A DNA stretch of 13,735 nucleotides from Candidatus Hodarchaeota archaeon (GCA_016839955.1 JAEOTI010000576.1:1-13735), one strand, 5' to 3'. Shown: positions 1 to 8,225, counted from the first letter of the stretch. The notes: generated by a model from the letters alone, not told the origin. Numbers and translations are program-made.

Positions 1-225
1 TCGTTTTCTAACGAGTGTATTTCTTGTTTCGAGTACATAGAAAAACATTTGGCTCAGAAGTTAAATGCTTATGGGTCAGCTCCGTCATTACTCCCCGTTT
101 GTAACTTACTCATCATTCGAGTTAGTATTTTATTCGTTTTATTTGCTATATATACGATAGATGTTATTCGAATTACTTTTCAAAAATCAACCAATGCCTT
201 ACTATATGTCTTTGTTGAAACATGA
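1..225 (+). CDS. Partial membrane-protein reading frame, probably the upstream part of the following GT-C gene
   Basis: The frame is open from the left edge to a TGA at 223-225, giving about 74 codons with no start inside the window. It reads as a polar stretch containing a CISCFEYIEKHL segment, then a strong hydrophobic helix (roughly residues 38-56), then a second hydrophobic stretch cut short by the TGA. The same frame resumes straight after the stop with ILVILLFLICDVIILLI, so one hydrophobic helix appears to straddle the stop. That suggests this piece and the 238-1906 gene were one protein and the TGA is a nonsense change or base error. It could instead be the true C-terminus of a separate protein that began outside the window. 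I do not recognise the family. Confidence 0.4.
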   Translation, partial: SFSNECISCFEYIEKHLAQKLNAYGSAPSLLPVCNLLIIRVSILFVLFAIYTIDVIRITFQKSTNALLYVFVET

Positions 226-237
226 ATCTTAGTTATA

Positions 238-1906
238 TTGCTCTTTCTAATATGTGATGTTATTATATTATTAATTAACCGAAAACAAGCTGGTTCTAGT
301 TCAAGATCAGTTAGTTCATCTATCAAAGCAATAATAGATCCTCTTGAAAAAATGTCTATTCATGGAAATGAAATCATAGAATCTCTTTTTTCTTCAAAAA
401 TATTAATAATTAGCTCTTTGGTAATTTTAAAACTATCAATCCAGTTAATAACCATTCAATCAGGATTTTATGGTATTTCTGCAGATGATTATGTTCGCCT
501 TACTCAAGCTTTCAATTGGCAGCAGAATATGATAGAAAACTATCCACCAAGCTTGATTTGGTTACCTCTTAATCATATAATACTAATTTTTTTTTATTCT
601 TTATGTGGAGATTTATATCTAACAGGAGTCTTACAAGCTCTCATGTTTTCTACGTTCAGCCTTATCATGTTTTATCAAATAGCAAACTTACTTTTCGATA
701 ATCATTGGATTGCAAGTTTATCTTGCCTACTCCTCATATTCATCCCCTTTTTTGAGCTATTGGGACTTTCTTCCTTACCTAACGCCTCGTTTCAATTTCT
801 AATTTTAACAGGAGTATATTTTCTTCTTAAATATTTAAAAAATGATAATTCATCATTTTTATTTAGCTCATTAATATTTTTTTCAATTTCAACAGCTCTT
901 CGATACGAAGGGTGGTTTTTTTGTATCGTTGTCGGGTTCGTTTTAGTTACAAAGATTACTCAAACTAGAAAATGGTATCTAATAATCTTTTTGCCAATTC
1001 TGCTATTTTTTCCAGTTTTTTGGATAATGGATAATTGGATTAGAATGGGGGATCCACTTTTTTTCATTTACCTACTCAGGGCTTTTATTCTGTTGGAACG
1101 CATTATAGTTCAATACTAGAGAAACTATTAGCCTATCCTGAGCTTTTAATAACAGTGTCAGTTCAAGTAGGTCTTTTCACTATTGTAGCATTGCTAATGG
1201 CTTTAAAGGAGATTAAGAAGAGGGGACGTTTTTTTTATTCTATCTTTCTCTACCTTTTGGTGTTCTTAGTTTACAGATTATCACAATGATTGGTGGAACA
1301 ATGGGTGGAAATTATCCTATTCGATATGTTTTAACCCAATTTCTTTTGCTATTGCCATTTTTCTCATGGCTGATATACACATTTATCTCTAAAATTAAAA
1401 AAATAAGCCCTAAAGAGTTAAGGATTTTTCAAAAATTCTCTCTCTTATTGATTATTATGTCCTTTAATGTTTTTTTTCTCTCATCTAGTGTAAGTATTTT
1501 TAGATTCAAAGATCAATTCGTACGAAACGATGCTATTGAAATTGGAAAATCTCTAAGAGATGTTATCAAATCAAACGGTTTATCTTATGCTATTATTGAC
1601 ACAACCCCCGACCCAGTGAAACATTTTGATAGATATATCATCAAAGTTCATTCTAATCACCCACAAAATTTGATAGAATTGGAATCCAATACGAATTTCT
1701 CTCTTGCAGAGTTAACAGAAGAAAATTTACTTAAAATACGCTTTTTGATTCTTTATAACATGACTATTTCATCTTTGGAAGATTGGTCTAGTCTAATTGC
1801 AAACCATGGTCATTATGAATTGTATGAAATTCAAGATGGACAATTAGAGAAAGCTATTGAAACACTTAAGGCATTTTATATGAATAATACTAATCAAGAT
1901 TCTTAA
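238..1906 (+). pseudogene. GT-C / GT39-like membrane glycosyltransferase, broken by two one-base frameshifts
   Basis: The family uses polyprenyl-phosphate-linked sugars and transfers them on the outer face of the membrane. The first block (238-1119, TTG start) carries GFYGISADDYVRL, the acidic DD pair in the first outer loop typical of GT-C enzymes, then PPSLIWLPL and several membrane helices. It would end at a TAG after the T7 run at 1058-1064. Adding one T there continues the protein in the third frame (LPTQGFYSVGTHYSS, then two helices). That frame ends near 1287, but adding one T to the T8 run at 1229-1236 leads into the block 1286-1906 (FGVLSLQIITMIGGTMGGNYP and onward), which ends in a soluble tail. 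With both bases restored the product is about 556 residues, a normal size for the family. Either this is a recent pseudogene or both runs were under-called. The homology call rests on topology and motifs only. Confidence 0.7.
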
Positions 1907-2364
1907 AAACTAATATCAAGACTAATGTACGTTTCATTGTGCTTCGCAAGACATATTTTTCAATTCGAGAAATTCTAGCAATTAATTCTTTGCAGAAATG
2001 CTTCAAATCTATAATTTCAAATCAAACACAAATATTCTTAAAAAACTATCAAATTTAATGCCTACAAAAAGCAAGAGTTAAAATGTAAGAGCGAGTGAAT
2101 TTAAATTGAGGCTTCTGCTTATTATATCAATTCTTATCATTTCAATGGTTGCATCAAAGAGTTTAGTCATCTTATCCAGACAAATTAAAATATTCCACAG
2201 AATCACAAATCCTAGCTACCCCTCTAAAAAGAAAGGTGTTAGAACCACAACAGCATCAAGTTAATCAGATTGAGAGCATTAATTAGAATTGTGGACTTTT
2301 GATCTTGTCACTTCCACTGAAGATGCTTTTGGGGGATACAATCTTTTTTCTGTTAACGAGATGA
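1907..2364. other. Convergent intergenic spacer of about 460 bp
   Basis: This spacer lies between the end of the broken GT-C gene (+) and the end of the Ser/Thr-rich surface protein (-). It is AT-rich and has no complete long gene. Its right half holds an interrupted plus-strand coding remnant, listed separately. I saw no tRNA, no strong inverted repeat and no repeat array in 1907-2100. Confidence 0.5.
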
Positions 2365-2414
2365 TCAGTCGTGGATATTTTGATCCTGATTTATTTTCGA
2401 TTTTCGAAATTTGA
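2106..2414 (+). pseudogene. Remnant of a small secreted or membrane-anchored protein
   Basis: A TTG at 2106 follows a GTGA motif (2095-2098) and opens a 52-codon frame beginning RLLLIISILIISMVASKS, which looks like a signal peptide or N-terminal anchor. The frame stops at 2262-2264. After more stops (2271, 2280) the same frame reopens at 2283 with about 43 protein-like codons, including ELWTFDLVTSTEDAFGGYNLF, ending at TGA 2412-2414. The short gap between the blocks reads more sensibly in another frame (QQHQVNQIESIN), suggesting more than one frame change. The 3' end overlaps the convergent surface-protein gene by 50 bp. The family is not recognised; a weak resemblance to secreted beta-propeller proteins is only an impression. 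Confidence 0.3.
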
Positions 2415-2945
2415 GTTTTCGTCGGATTATGATAAAACTAATTCCTCCTAGGATGGTGAAGAAGACATATGGTGTTGGGTATGGTGTCGTGCCGATGACT
2501 GAAGAGGAGATCTGGTTACTGAGGGGGTACCCGATGATGTAGGCGTCAGCGTGGTACCCGATGATGAGGGTGTCGCCGTGGTACTCGATGTTATGTTTTT
2601 CCAAACAACGTTTATTCTAGCAAATGGTTGATTGTAATAACTTATTGTAAGCATTTTTGTACTATTATAATAATAATCACTCACATTTAATAAATTACCA
2701 TTGATAGATAGTAATTCAGGCTTTCCAAACTCCTCTGTATATATTTTAATTTCAACTACTGTTTCTTGATGAGAAGCTACGAAAAAATTCATTTTATTAT
2801 CCATAAAAATTGGTCTTTGTGCAGATGTAATTTCCCCTTTGATTACTTTTATCCGTGGTTGATCCTTTTTAAAAATAAAATATAAGAAGGAATTATTTGT
2901 GTAAGGATTTCTATCCTTTGGGATTTTGTATGATTGATAGCTCAT
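2365..2945 (-). pseudogene. Ser/Thr-rich surface protein with C-terminal membrane anchor, frameshifted
   Basis: The main frame (2945 to 2448) gives a beta-rich domain (residues 1 to about 117, ending FARINVVWKN) followed by a Ser/Thr/Pro linker of the TTATPSSSG type. It then degenerates into a His/Ser tail. The neighbouring frame (2604 to 2365) supplies the expected ending: TTPYPTPY, a helix VFFTILGGISFIII, and a basic tail RRKLKFRKSK, the usual layout of archaeal anchored surface proteins. One extra C in the C5 run (plus-strand GGGGG at 2523-2527) joins the two into about 192 residues reading GTPLSNQISSSVIGTTPY. No signal peptide precedes the ATG at 2943-2945, although the frame stays open for 29 codons back to the stop of the GT39 gene. 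The N-terminus may therefore be lost, or the start lies elsewhere. The partner or ligand is unknown. Confidence 0.6.
2526..2590 (-). repeat. 27-bp tandem repeat coding a Ser/Thr/Pro linker
   Basis: The plus-strand motif GGTACCCGATGATG starts at 2526 and 2553 and recurs as the partial copy GGTACTCGATG at 2580, an exact 27-bp period. On the minus strand it encodes nine-residue units of the form TT(A/L)TP(S/T)SSG, a probable O-glycosylated stalk. It is far richer in G+C than its surroundings. Unit number could vary by slippage without changing frame. Confidence 0.75.
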
Positions 2946-3032
2946 TGAAGAGAATTCTATCCAATTGATAGAAAAATTCTTATTTATTTTGTTACTACGA
3001 ACATTAAATAATCGAAAAGGAAAAAAAAGCCA

Positions 3033-4646
3033 TTAGTTGCTCTTTACAATAAATGTCATAATATACATTGACTCAAATTGATCAATTTCTTGTAAAACTG
3101 CGTTTTTCTTTAACCATTCAGCTGCCCAATCATGTGGGATTTCTGTAGATTGATATGTTATCACATAAACTCCGATATATTGTTTAAGTACGTTTAAAGG
3201 AACATTTCCAAAGGTAGTATTAGCCAAAAAAGTCCCTGGTATGATTTTAAAAATTTTGTTAAAATCCCATCCTATTGTAGGAGGATCTGTATAACCACTG
3301 TAAAGTCTTTTAGTAGTTCTAAACACTTCATTTTGTGGTTCATCTTCTAAATAATGCATAATATTTGTTGTAAATCCAAATAATAATATAGAATGGCCTT
3401 CTTTATAATTGGAGTTTAAATAAGTACAAACACCCTTAAAGTCTTGATCATAAAAATCATGATTTAGTGTAAATCTAAAGGTTCCAGATAGCTGTAACAA
3501 TACAATTATAATTATTAAAGCTATTGAGAAATCAATCGATATTTTATTTCTAATTCTGATTGAAGAACTATAAGTTTTTAGAGCATTGAAACACTGAATG
3601 ATCCAAATTGAAAATAATGGAGCACTAGCCATATAGTATTGTACTCTTAAATTCGCAGATGTTGTTATTACAGAGATAATTGATGGTGACATATATATTG
3701 GAACTAAAATGAAAAGTATGGAGAATTTCGTGAGATCTCTTTCGTTCCGAAATTTCAGAAGGATAATTACGCTTGCACAAACAAAGATGGGTATGAAAAT
3801 TATTGATAATATAATTTCAAACAAATAAATGTTGGGAGATGAAAGGTGTATATTGCCTACCCATCCACTTATGTCTCTTAAACTTCTTTGTAGGATAGAA
3901 AAAAATTCTAAACCACTTCTTTGCGTACGGAATCTAAAAACCTCCCTTTTAATCCAAAGCCATGGAAAATAGAATATAAATATTAAACTATATGACAATA
4001 TTCCATGAATTAATAGCTTAGCTTTGTGTCTAGCAGCTATTAGTAAAACCAGTCCTAAACCAATTAACACATACGCTTGCAATATTAATGTATATAGTCC
4101 TAGAGTTGCTATAATAATAAATAGTATTCCCCACTTTCTTTTTTCAGTTTCTATAAACTTTAGCAAAAGTAAGACTGTTAAGGTTGATAAAAAACCAAAT
4201 AAACAATAAAATCTAACCTCTTGAGTGAAACGAATGAATAATGGAGAAAAACTAAGTAAAAGGGCTGCTAACGATGAATCTACTTTATTTTTGAAAAAAA
4301 ACTGAGACAAGTAATATGTTATGACAATTGTTCCAATACCGGTTAACAAACCCACTGACCTTAATAAAAAATCATCTTTAGAACCAAAAATTTGAATCCA
4401 AAGAAATAAAAGCATATGATATAATGGAAATAGAGTACTAGCTTTAGTACTTTCAAAAATATCACTTGGTAATGAAGCTAAATATAAGGAAAGCCCTTCA
4501 TCAAGATAAATCGCTTCATGTTCAATCGTTAAAAATGCAAAAACAGAGTAAAGGATTAGAGATAGAAGTAATATTGTATGATTTAGTCTGAAGTTTTCTT
4601 TTAAGAATTTTCTTATTTTAATGTAAGTTTCATTAGTTTTGCTCAT
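3033..4646 (-). CDS. GT39 (ArnT/PMT-like) membrane glycosyltransferase
   Basis: This 537-residue polytopic protein is intact from an ATG at 4644-4646 to a TAA at 3033-3035. A short cytosolic N-terminus leads into helix 1 (about 23-42), then the outer loop with IYLDEGLSLYLA, in which D49-E50 is the acidic pair that GT39 enzymes use for catalysis. The family pattern follows: FPLYHMLLFLW around H77, an FGSKDDFLLRSVGL segment, and TQEVRFYCLF (Q142, E143, R145, Y147) after helix 3. About ten helices fill residues 100-385. The last 140 residues form a soluble outer domain. The enzyme is expected to move a sugar from a polyprenyl-phosphate carrier to a protein, lipid or glycan outside the cell; donor and acceptor cannot be read from sequence. 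It is divergent from the GT2 gene at 4934. The spacer between them has AT-rich TATA-like stretches but no clear single promoter. Confidence 0.88.
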   Translation of the reverse strand: MSKTNETYIKIRKFLKENFRLNHTILLLSLILYSVFAFLTIEHEAIYLDEGLSLYLASLPSDIFESTKASTLFPLYHMLLFLWIQIFGSKDDFLLRSVGLLTGIGTIVITYYLSQFFFKNKVDSSLAALLLSFSPLFIRFTQEVRFYCLFGFLSTLTVLLLLKFIETEKRKWGILFIIIATLGLYTLILQAYVLIGLGLVLLIAARHKAKLLIHGILSYSLIFIFYFPWLWIKREVFRFRTQRSGLEFFSILQRSLRDISGWVGNIHLSSPNIYLFEIILSIIFIPIFVCASVIILLKFRNERDLTKFSILFILVPIYMSPSIISVITTSANLRVQYYMASAPLFSIWIIQCFNALKTYSSSIRIRNKISIDFSIALIIIIVLLQLSGTFRFTLNHDFYDQDFKGVCTYLNSNYKEGHSILLFGFTTNIMHYLEDEPQNEVFRTTKRLYSGYTDPPTIGWDFNKIFKIIPGTFLANTTFGNVPLNVLKQYIGVYVITYQSTEIPHDWAAEWLKKNAVLQEIDQFESMYIMTFIVKSN

Positions 4647-4933
4647 TTAACTAACTTCATTCATTATGTTTTAACCATCACAAGATCAAATCTCCTACTA
4701 ATTTGTACCTATTTATGATCCATTTCGGGCATGCATTTAGTGAAGGAGGAATATCGAAATCTGTCCGCTAATCAGACCATCTGTCGTAATTGAATTGATT
4801 CCTTGAATTGAAAAATTTATGGGCATATTATCCAAAAGAGTAAAAACATTCATCAATGATTTCTTTAGTTCTGACTCAATCCTATGAGACGCTGGAGCAG
4901 GCAAATATTCTTCGATCTCAAGGGAACAGGATA

Positions 4934-5662
4934 ATGTCACTTAATATGAGCAACTCAGTTAATGTTTCGATTATTATACCTGCTTACAATGAAGAGAACA
5001 CAATAGAGAGCATTGTTTATGAAACCCATAATGTTTTCCAAAACCTAGAATTAAAAGATGAAATAATTGTGGTCGATGATGGAAGTACTGATCAAACAAG
5101 AGAAAAATTATGGAAGCTAGACAAAAAACTCGAATTCTTAAGAGTGATAACTCATTCTATCAATAAAGGAAAGTCTTCAGCACTTAGGGATGGATTTTCA
5201 ATGGCTAGTGGTAAGTACATTGGTTTCATTGATGCTGATTTTCAATTTTCACCTGCTGACTTCCAATTTTTATTACTAAAATTAGAAAATAAGAAGGCAG
5301 ATATTGTCAATGGAATTAGAATAAAGCGATTTGATCCTATTTGGAAGAAGTGTTCTTCGAGATGTTTCAATTTTCTAGTTAGATTACTTTTTGACAATAA
5401 AAATCGTGATTGGAACTCAGGAATTAAGCTAATGAGATCCGAAGTAGCAAAGAATCTTATCCTAAGGAGAGGGTATCATAGATATATTATAGGTATAGCA
5501 CACTACCAAGGTTTTTCTGTAATTGATGTCCCAATCACACACAGGAAACGAGAGTTCAGTCAATCAAAATACGGCTCCAAAAGGTTAATTATAGGTTTAG
5601 TTACGCTTATCAGGCTTAGATTCAAAGATTTAAGAAAGGAAAATCTTTGGTATTCAAGTTAA
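4934..5662 (+). CDS. GT2 glycosyltransferase, dolichyl-phosphate-sugar synthase type
   Basis: This soluble GT-A enzyme should transfer a sugar from a nucleotide donor to polyprenyl phosphate on the cytosolic face. From M1 at 4934 the order is: VSIIIPAYNEENT (from about residue 11), VVDDGSTDQT (about 46-55, donor base contact), NKGKSSALRDGF, the metal-binding FIDADFQFSP (D100-A101-D102), NSGIKLMRSE, and HYQGFSVIDVPITHRKRE. These are hallmarks of the DPM1-like subfamily. It is 242 residues long with no C-terminal membrane helices. The start at 4934 was chosen because the fold begins about ten residues later. An in-frame ATG at 4856 would add 26 residues not typical of the family. It is the first of three plus-strand genes and lies 64 bp before the flippase-like gene. 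The sugar is unknown; the enzyme class is secure. Confidence 0.88.
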   Translation: MSLNMSNSVNVSIIIPAYNEENTIESIVYETHNVFQNLELKDEIIVVDDGSTDQTREKLWKLDKKLEFLRVITHSINKGKSSALRDGFSMASGKYIGFIDADFQFSPADFQFLLLKLENKKADIVNGIRIKRFDPIWKKCSSRCFNFLVRLLFDNKNRDWNSGIKLMRSEVAKNLILRRGYHRYIIGIAHYQGFSVIDVPITHRKREFSQSKYGSKRLIIGLVTLIRLRFKDLRKENLWYSS

Positions 5663-5677
5663 ATTTTATATTTTTTT
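5663..5677 (+). terminator. T-rich tract after the GT2 gene
   Basis: The GT2 stop codon is followed at once by ATTTTATA and then seven Ts. Archaeal RNA polymerase can pause or terminate at such tracts without a hairpin. The same AT-rich sequence could instead act as a TATA element for the next gene, which starts 50 bp further on. Neither role is proven. Confidence 0.22.
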
Positions 5678-5726
5678 ATTGAGTGATCTATGACAAATAC
5701 ATCTTAAACTTCTTGGGAATATCAAT

Positions 5727-6713
5727 ATGCTTCATATAAGGAAGAAATTTATAATTGTTCTTTTTTCATTAGGACTTGTCCTATTATTACTGCTAATTAT
5801 TAAACCTAATCGAGTTATATCGTCTCTCTCATCAATAGATATAATTCTTATTTGCTTAGCGTTGTCTATAACGCCAATCCAGTTTATTTTGCGAACATTT
5901 CGGTGGAAAATGATTCTTGATTCTATGATTCAAACAAAAATATCTTTTCGCGTCCTAGCTATCTACAACTCAATTGGTATTTATGGATCAGCCATAACTC
6001 CAAGTAAAATTGGTGATTTGGTCAAATCAGTGTTATTAATAAAGTATTATAAAGTTAAATCATATTTAGCAATCTATTCTGCAGTTGTGGATCGAGTAAC
6101 TGATATAACAGTTCTTTTTATCTTTTCAGGGCTTGGAATAACACAAATCGTCCTTGTTTTTAGTGAAATGTCGCTTAATTTTCTATTACCTTATCTCTTT
6201 TTGGGTTTTATACTCCTCGTTGCCCTATTCATTCTCTTTAATGAAAAAGTGGGTAATAGAGCAATGTTATACATAATAAATATATTTACAACAAAAGTAG
6301 TAAGAAAGTTATCAAAAATGGATTTAAATAGTTATTTTAGTTTGGATAAAGAGGATCTGGATTTTAACATTACCAGGAAAAACCTCTTTTTAGCATTTCT
6401 AATTTCTACATGTATATGGATATTATACTTTACGCAAGTTATGCTGGTCTTTAATTCTTTGGGAGTTTCCGTTGATTTTATTTGGCTACCAGGTTTTATT
6501 TCTTTAGCTCTCATTATAAGTTTGATTCCAGTTACAGTTTCAGGATTAGGGACAAGGGAATCATCATTTATTATCCTATTCTCATTAATTTCAATATTAC
6601 CAGAAATCTCATTTATTTGCTCATTATTAATAACGACGATTGCACAATGGTCTGTAGCCTTATTCGGTGCAGTTTTGGGAGCAAAAGAGATTGGAAAACT
6701 AACAATGGAATAA
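5727..6713 (+). CDS. Flippase-like membrane protein (lysylphosphatidylglycerol synthase TM-region / UPF0104 family)
   Basis: This 328-residue protein has about eight membrane helices. Family motifs are clear: RTFRWKMIL (about 56-64), the YGSAITPSKIGDLVKSVLL block (86-104) in which the TP(S/A)KxGDxxK signature normally sits, VDRVTDI (121-127), and PVTVSGLGTRES (268-279) near the C-terminus. In archaea and bacteria such proteins often sit next to DPM-type GT2 enzymes and are proposed to move or present lipid-linked sugars or phospholipids across the membrane. Direct biochemical evidence comes from only part of the family (MprF). Here it lies between a GT2 and an FAD oxidoreductase on the same strand, consistent with a three-gene unit. 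The ATG at 5727 is used; no strong ribosome-binding site precedes it. Confidence 0.85.
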   Translation: MLHIRKKFIIVLFSLGLVLLLLLIIKPNRVISSLSSIDIILICLALSITPIQFILRTFRWKMILDSMIQTKISFRVLAIYNSIGIYGSAITPSKIGDLVKSVLLIKYYKVKSYLAIYSAVVDRVTDITVLFIFSGLGITQIVLVFSEMSLNFLLPYLFLGFILLVALFILFNEKVGNRAMLYIINIFTTKVVRKLSKMDLNSYFSLDKEDLDFNITRKNLFLAFLISTCIWILYFTQVMLVFNSLGVSVDFIWLPGFISLALIISLIPVTVSGLGTRESSFIILFSLISILPEISFICSLLITTIAQWSVALFGAVLGAKEIGKLTME

Positions 6714-6812
6714 AATAGAGTCGTAATTGATTCGAATCTTATTGGTTAATGTTGTTGAGAAGTCATTCTTTAAACAGATCAATCCACAAGGAAAGATTTT
6801 AGGAAGATCATT

Positions 6813-6817
6813 AGGGG
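6813..6817 (+). promoter_or_regulatory. Ribosome-binding site AGGGG selecting a TTG start
   Basis: AGGGG lies seven bases before the TTG at 6825. No in-frame ATG occurs before the FAD-binding motif, and the reading MAIQSVAIIGGG matches the normal start of this fold, so this site decides the TTG start. Confidence 0.55.
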
Positions 6818-6824
6818 TTCTGAA

Positions 6825-8225
6825 TTGGCCATACAATCTGTAGCAATTATAGGAGGAGGTATAACTGGAATCTCATGTGGTTATTACTTAGCTAAAACCG
6901 TTAAAGACATTGAAATTGATATTTATGAAAAATTAGCTAATGTCGGAGGATTAGCAAGCGCTTATCAGTTGGATAGTTATCAAATCGATAAATTGTATCA
7001 TCATCTTTTTCCTACTGATCAAGAGGTTATTGAGACCGCTCAAAAGATTGGATTTACAGGGAAAATTCAATGGTTCAAATCATCAATTAGCTTCTATTAT
7101 GATGGGAAAGTGTACCCTTTCACAACACCAAAAGATTTGTTACTATTCCGTCCTTTAAGTTTAAAAGATCGAATTCGACTTGGTTTGGGATTTTTACGAA
7201 GTAAAAATGCGTCACTTACAAGTTTAGATCAGAGCAACGCCGTAGATTATTACTTAAGTCAATATGGGGAAAAGATTACCAATAAAATTTTCTTACCATT
7301 GCTTAAAGTAAAATTTGGACAAAATTTCGATGAAATATCAACTGCATTTGTTATGGGAAGGTTCAAGGCAAGAGCTAAGAGTCGTTCTAAAACTGGAAAA
7401 GAACACCTTGGTTATATCCTTCCTTGTTTCTCCGCTTTTATATCTGAACTCGCAGAAAAATTTCTACTGTTTGAAAATACAAATATTTTTACGAACGCTG
7501 AAATTGTAGCAATAAATAAATTATCACAGAATGGTTTTTCAGTAAAAATTTCGCAATCTGAATCAATTCACAATTATGATGTTATTATTGGTGCTATTCA
7601 ACTTCCCATTCTCATTAAAATTGCACAAACTCTTTTTGAGCCATATAAAGAATATAGACAAAAACTCGAAAGGATAAAGTACCATGGGGTGATTTGTGTT
7701 TTATTCGGTTTTACAGAGCCCTTGGGAAAATATTATTGGAATAATATCAACGATTCTACCCTTACAATAGGTGGGATAATTGAGCAGACTAGATTTGTAC
7801 CAAAGTCTGCTTATGATAATGAAACAATTGTCTATGCATTCAAATATTCTAGTGTTGATGATCCAACATGGCAACTTTCAAATAAAGGAATCAGATGTTT
7901 GTTCTATGATGATCTAAAAAAAGTATTCAAAGAGAAAGTAGAAAAAAATTCGGTTATTTGGACCCGTGTGGGAAGATTTCCATTGGCAACACCTGTTTTT
8001 TCAAAGGGTTATTTAGCTGTTGTACCTGAAATTCGTTCACCTGTAAGAAATTTCTATGTTTCTGGATCTCATAATGTTTTTCCTTATAGTCGAACGATAA
8101 ATACTGGTATTAAAATTGCATTAAAAGTGATTAAAATATTGTTGGAAGATAATCCAGAGTTATCATTCAACAAAAACCGTAAACAAGCGAATATGAATGC
8201 CTCTAATATGATAGAAGGTGATTAG
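6825..8225 (+). CDS. FAD-dependent oxidoreductase, amine-oxidase / protoporphyrinogen-oxidase-like superfamily
   Basis: This 466-residue enzyme begins with a dinucleotide-binding fold: VAIIGGGITG (GxGxxG at about 10-15), an acidic E36 ending strand 2 (DIYEK) that should hold the FAD ribose, then VGGLASAYQ. The middle holds the substrate domain (KLYHHLFPTDQ, YPFTTPKDLL, LPLLKVKFG). The C-terminus closes the FAD site with NFYVSGSHNVFPYSRTINTG and an amphipathic helix. Overall it resembles COG1232-type enzymes found beside glycosyltransferases, distantly related to UDP-galactopyranose mutase. Redox chemistry or isomerisation of a sugar or isoprenoid intermediate is plausible, but the substrate cannot be inferred. 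The gene is the last of the plus-strand trio. Its final 63 bp overlap the convergent GT2 remnant. Confidence 0.8.
   Translation: MAIQSVAIIGGGITGISCGYYLAKTVKDIEIDIYEKLANVGGLASAYQLDSYQIDKLYHHLFPTDQEVIETAQKIGFTGKIQWFKSSISFYYDGKVYPFTTPKDLLLFRPLSLKDRIRLGLGFLRSKNASLTSLDQSNAVDYYLSQYGEKITNKIFLPLLKVKFGQNFDEISTAFVMGRFKARAKSRSKTGKEHLGYILPCFSAFISELAEKFLLFENTNIFTNAEIVAINKLSQNGFSVKISQSESIHNYDVIIGAIQLPILIKIAQTLFEPYKEYRQKLERIKYHGVICVLFGFTEPLGKYYWNNINDSTLTIGGIIEQTRFVPKSAYDNETIVYAFKYSSVDDPTWQLSNKGIRCLFYDDLKKVFKEKVEKNSVIWTRVGRFPLATPVFSKGYLAVVPEIRSPVRNFYVSGSHNVFPYSRTINTGIKIALKVIKILLEDNPELSFNKNRKQANMNASNMIEGD

Noticed and set aside
1058..1236. Programmed ribosomal frameshifting at the T7 and T8 runs
   Set aside because: Two independent shifts would be needed in one message, no downstream stimulatory structure is evident, and simple one-base losses explain both.
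4024..4209. A 61-codon plus-strand frame
   Set aside because: It is antisense to the middle of the intact GT39 gene, with no motif or ribosome-binding site.
4737..4940. A 67-codon minus-strand frame between the divergent GT39 and GT2 genes
   Set aside because: It has no recognisable motif or clear ribosome-binding site and covers the start of the GT2 gene on the other strand. It occupies the spacer where promoters are expected. It is probably chance, though a small gene cannot be excluded.
6332..6718. Short frames overlapping the flippase-like gene on both strands
   Set aside because: The overlapping flippase-like frame carries the family motifs throughout, so these are out-of-frame shadows.
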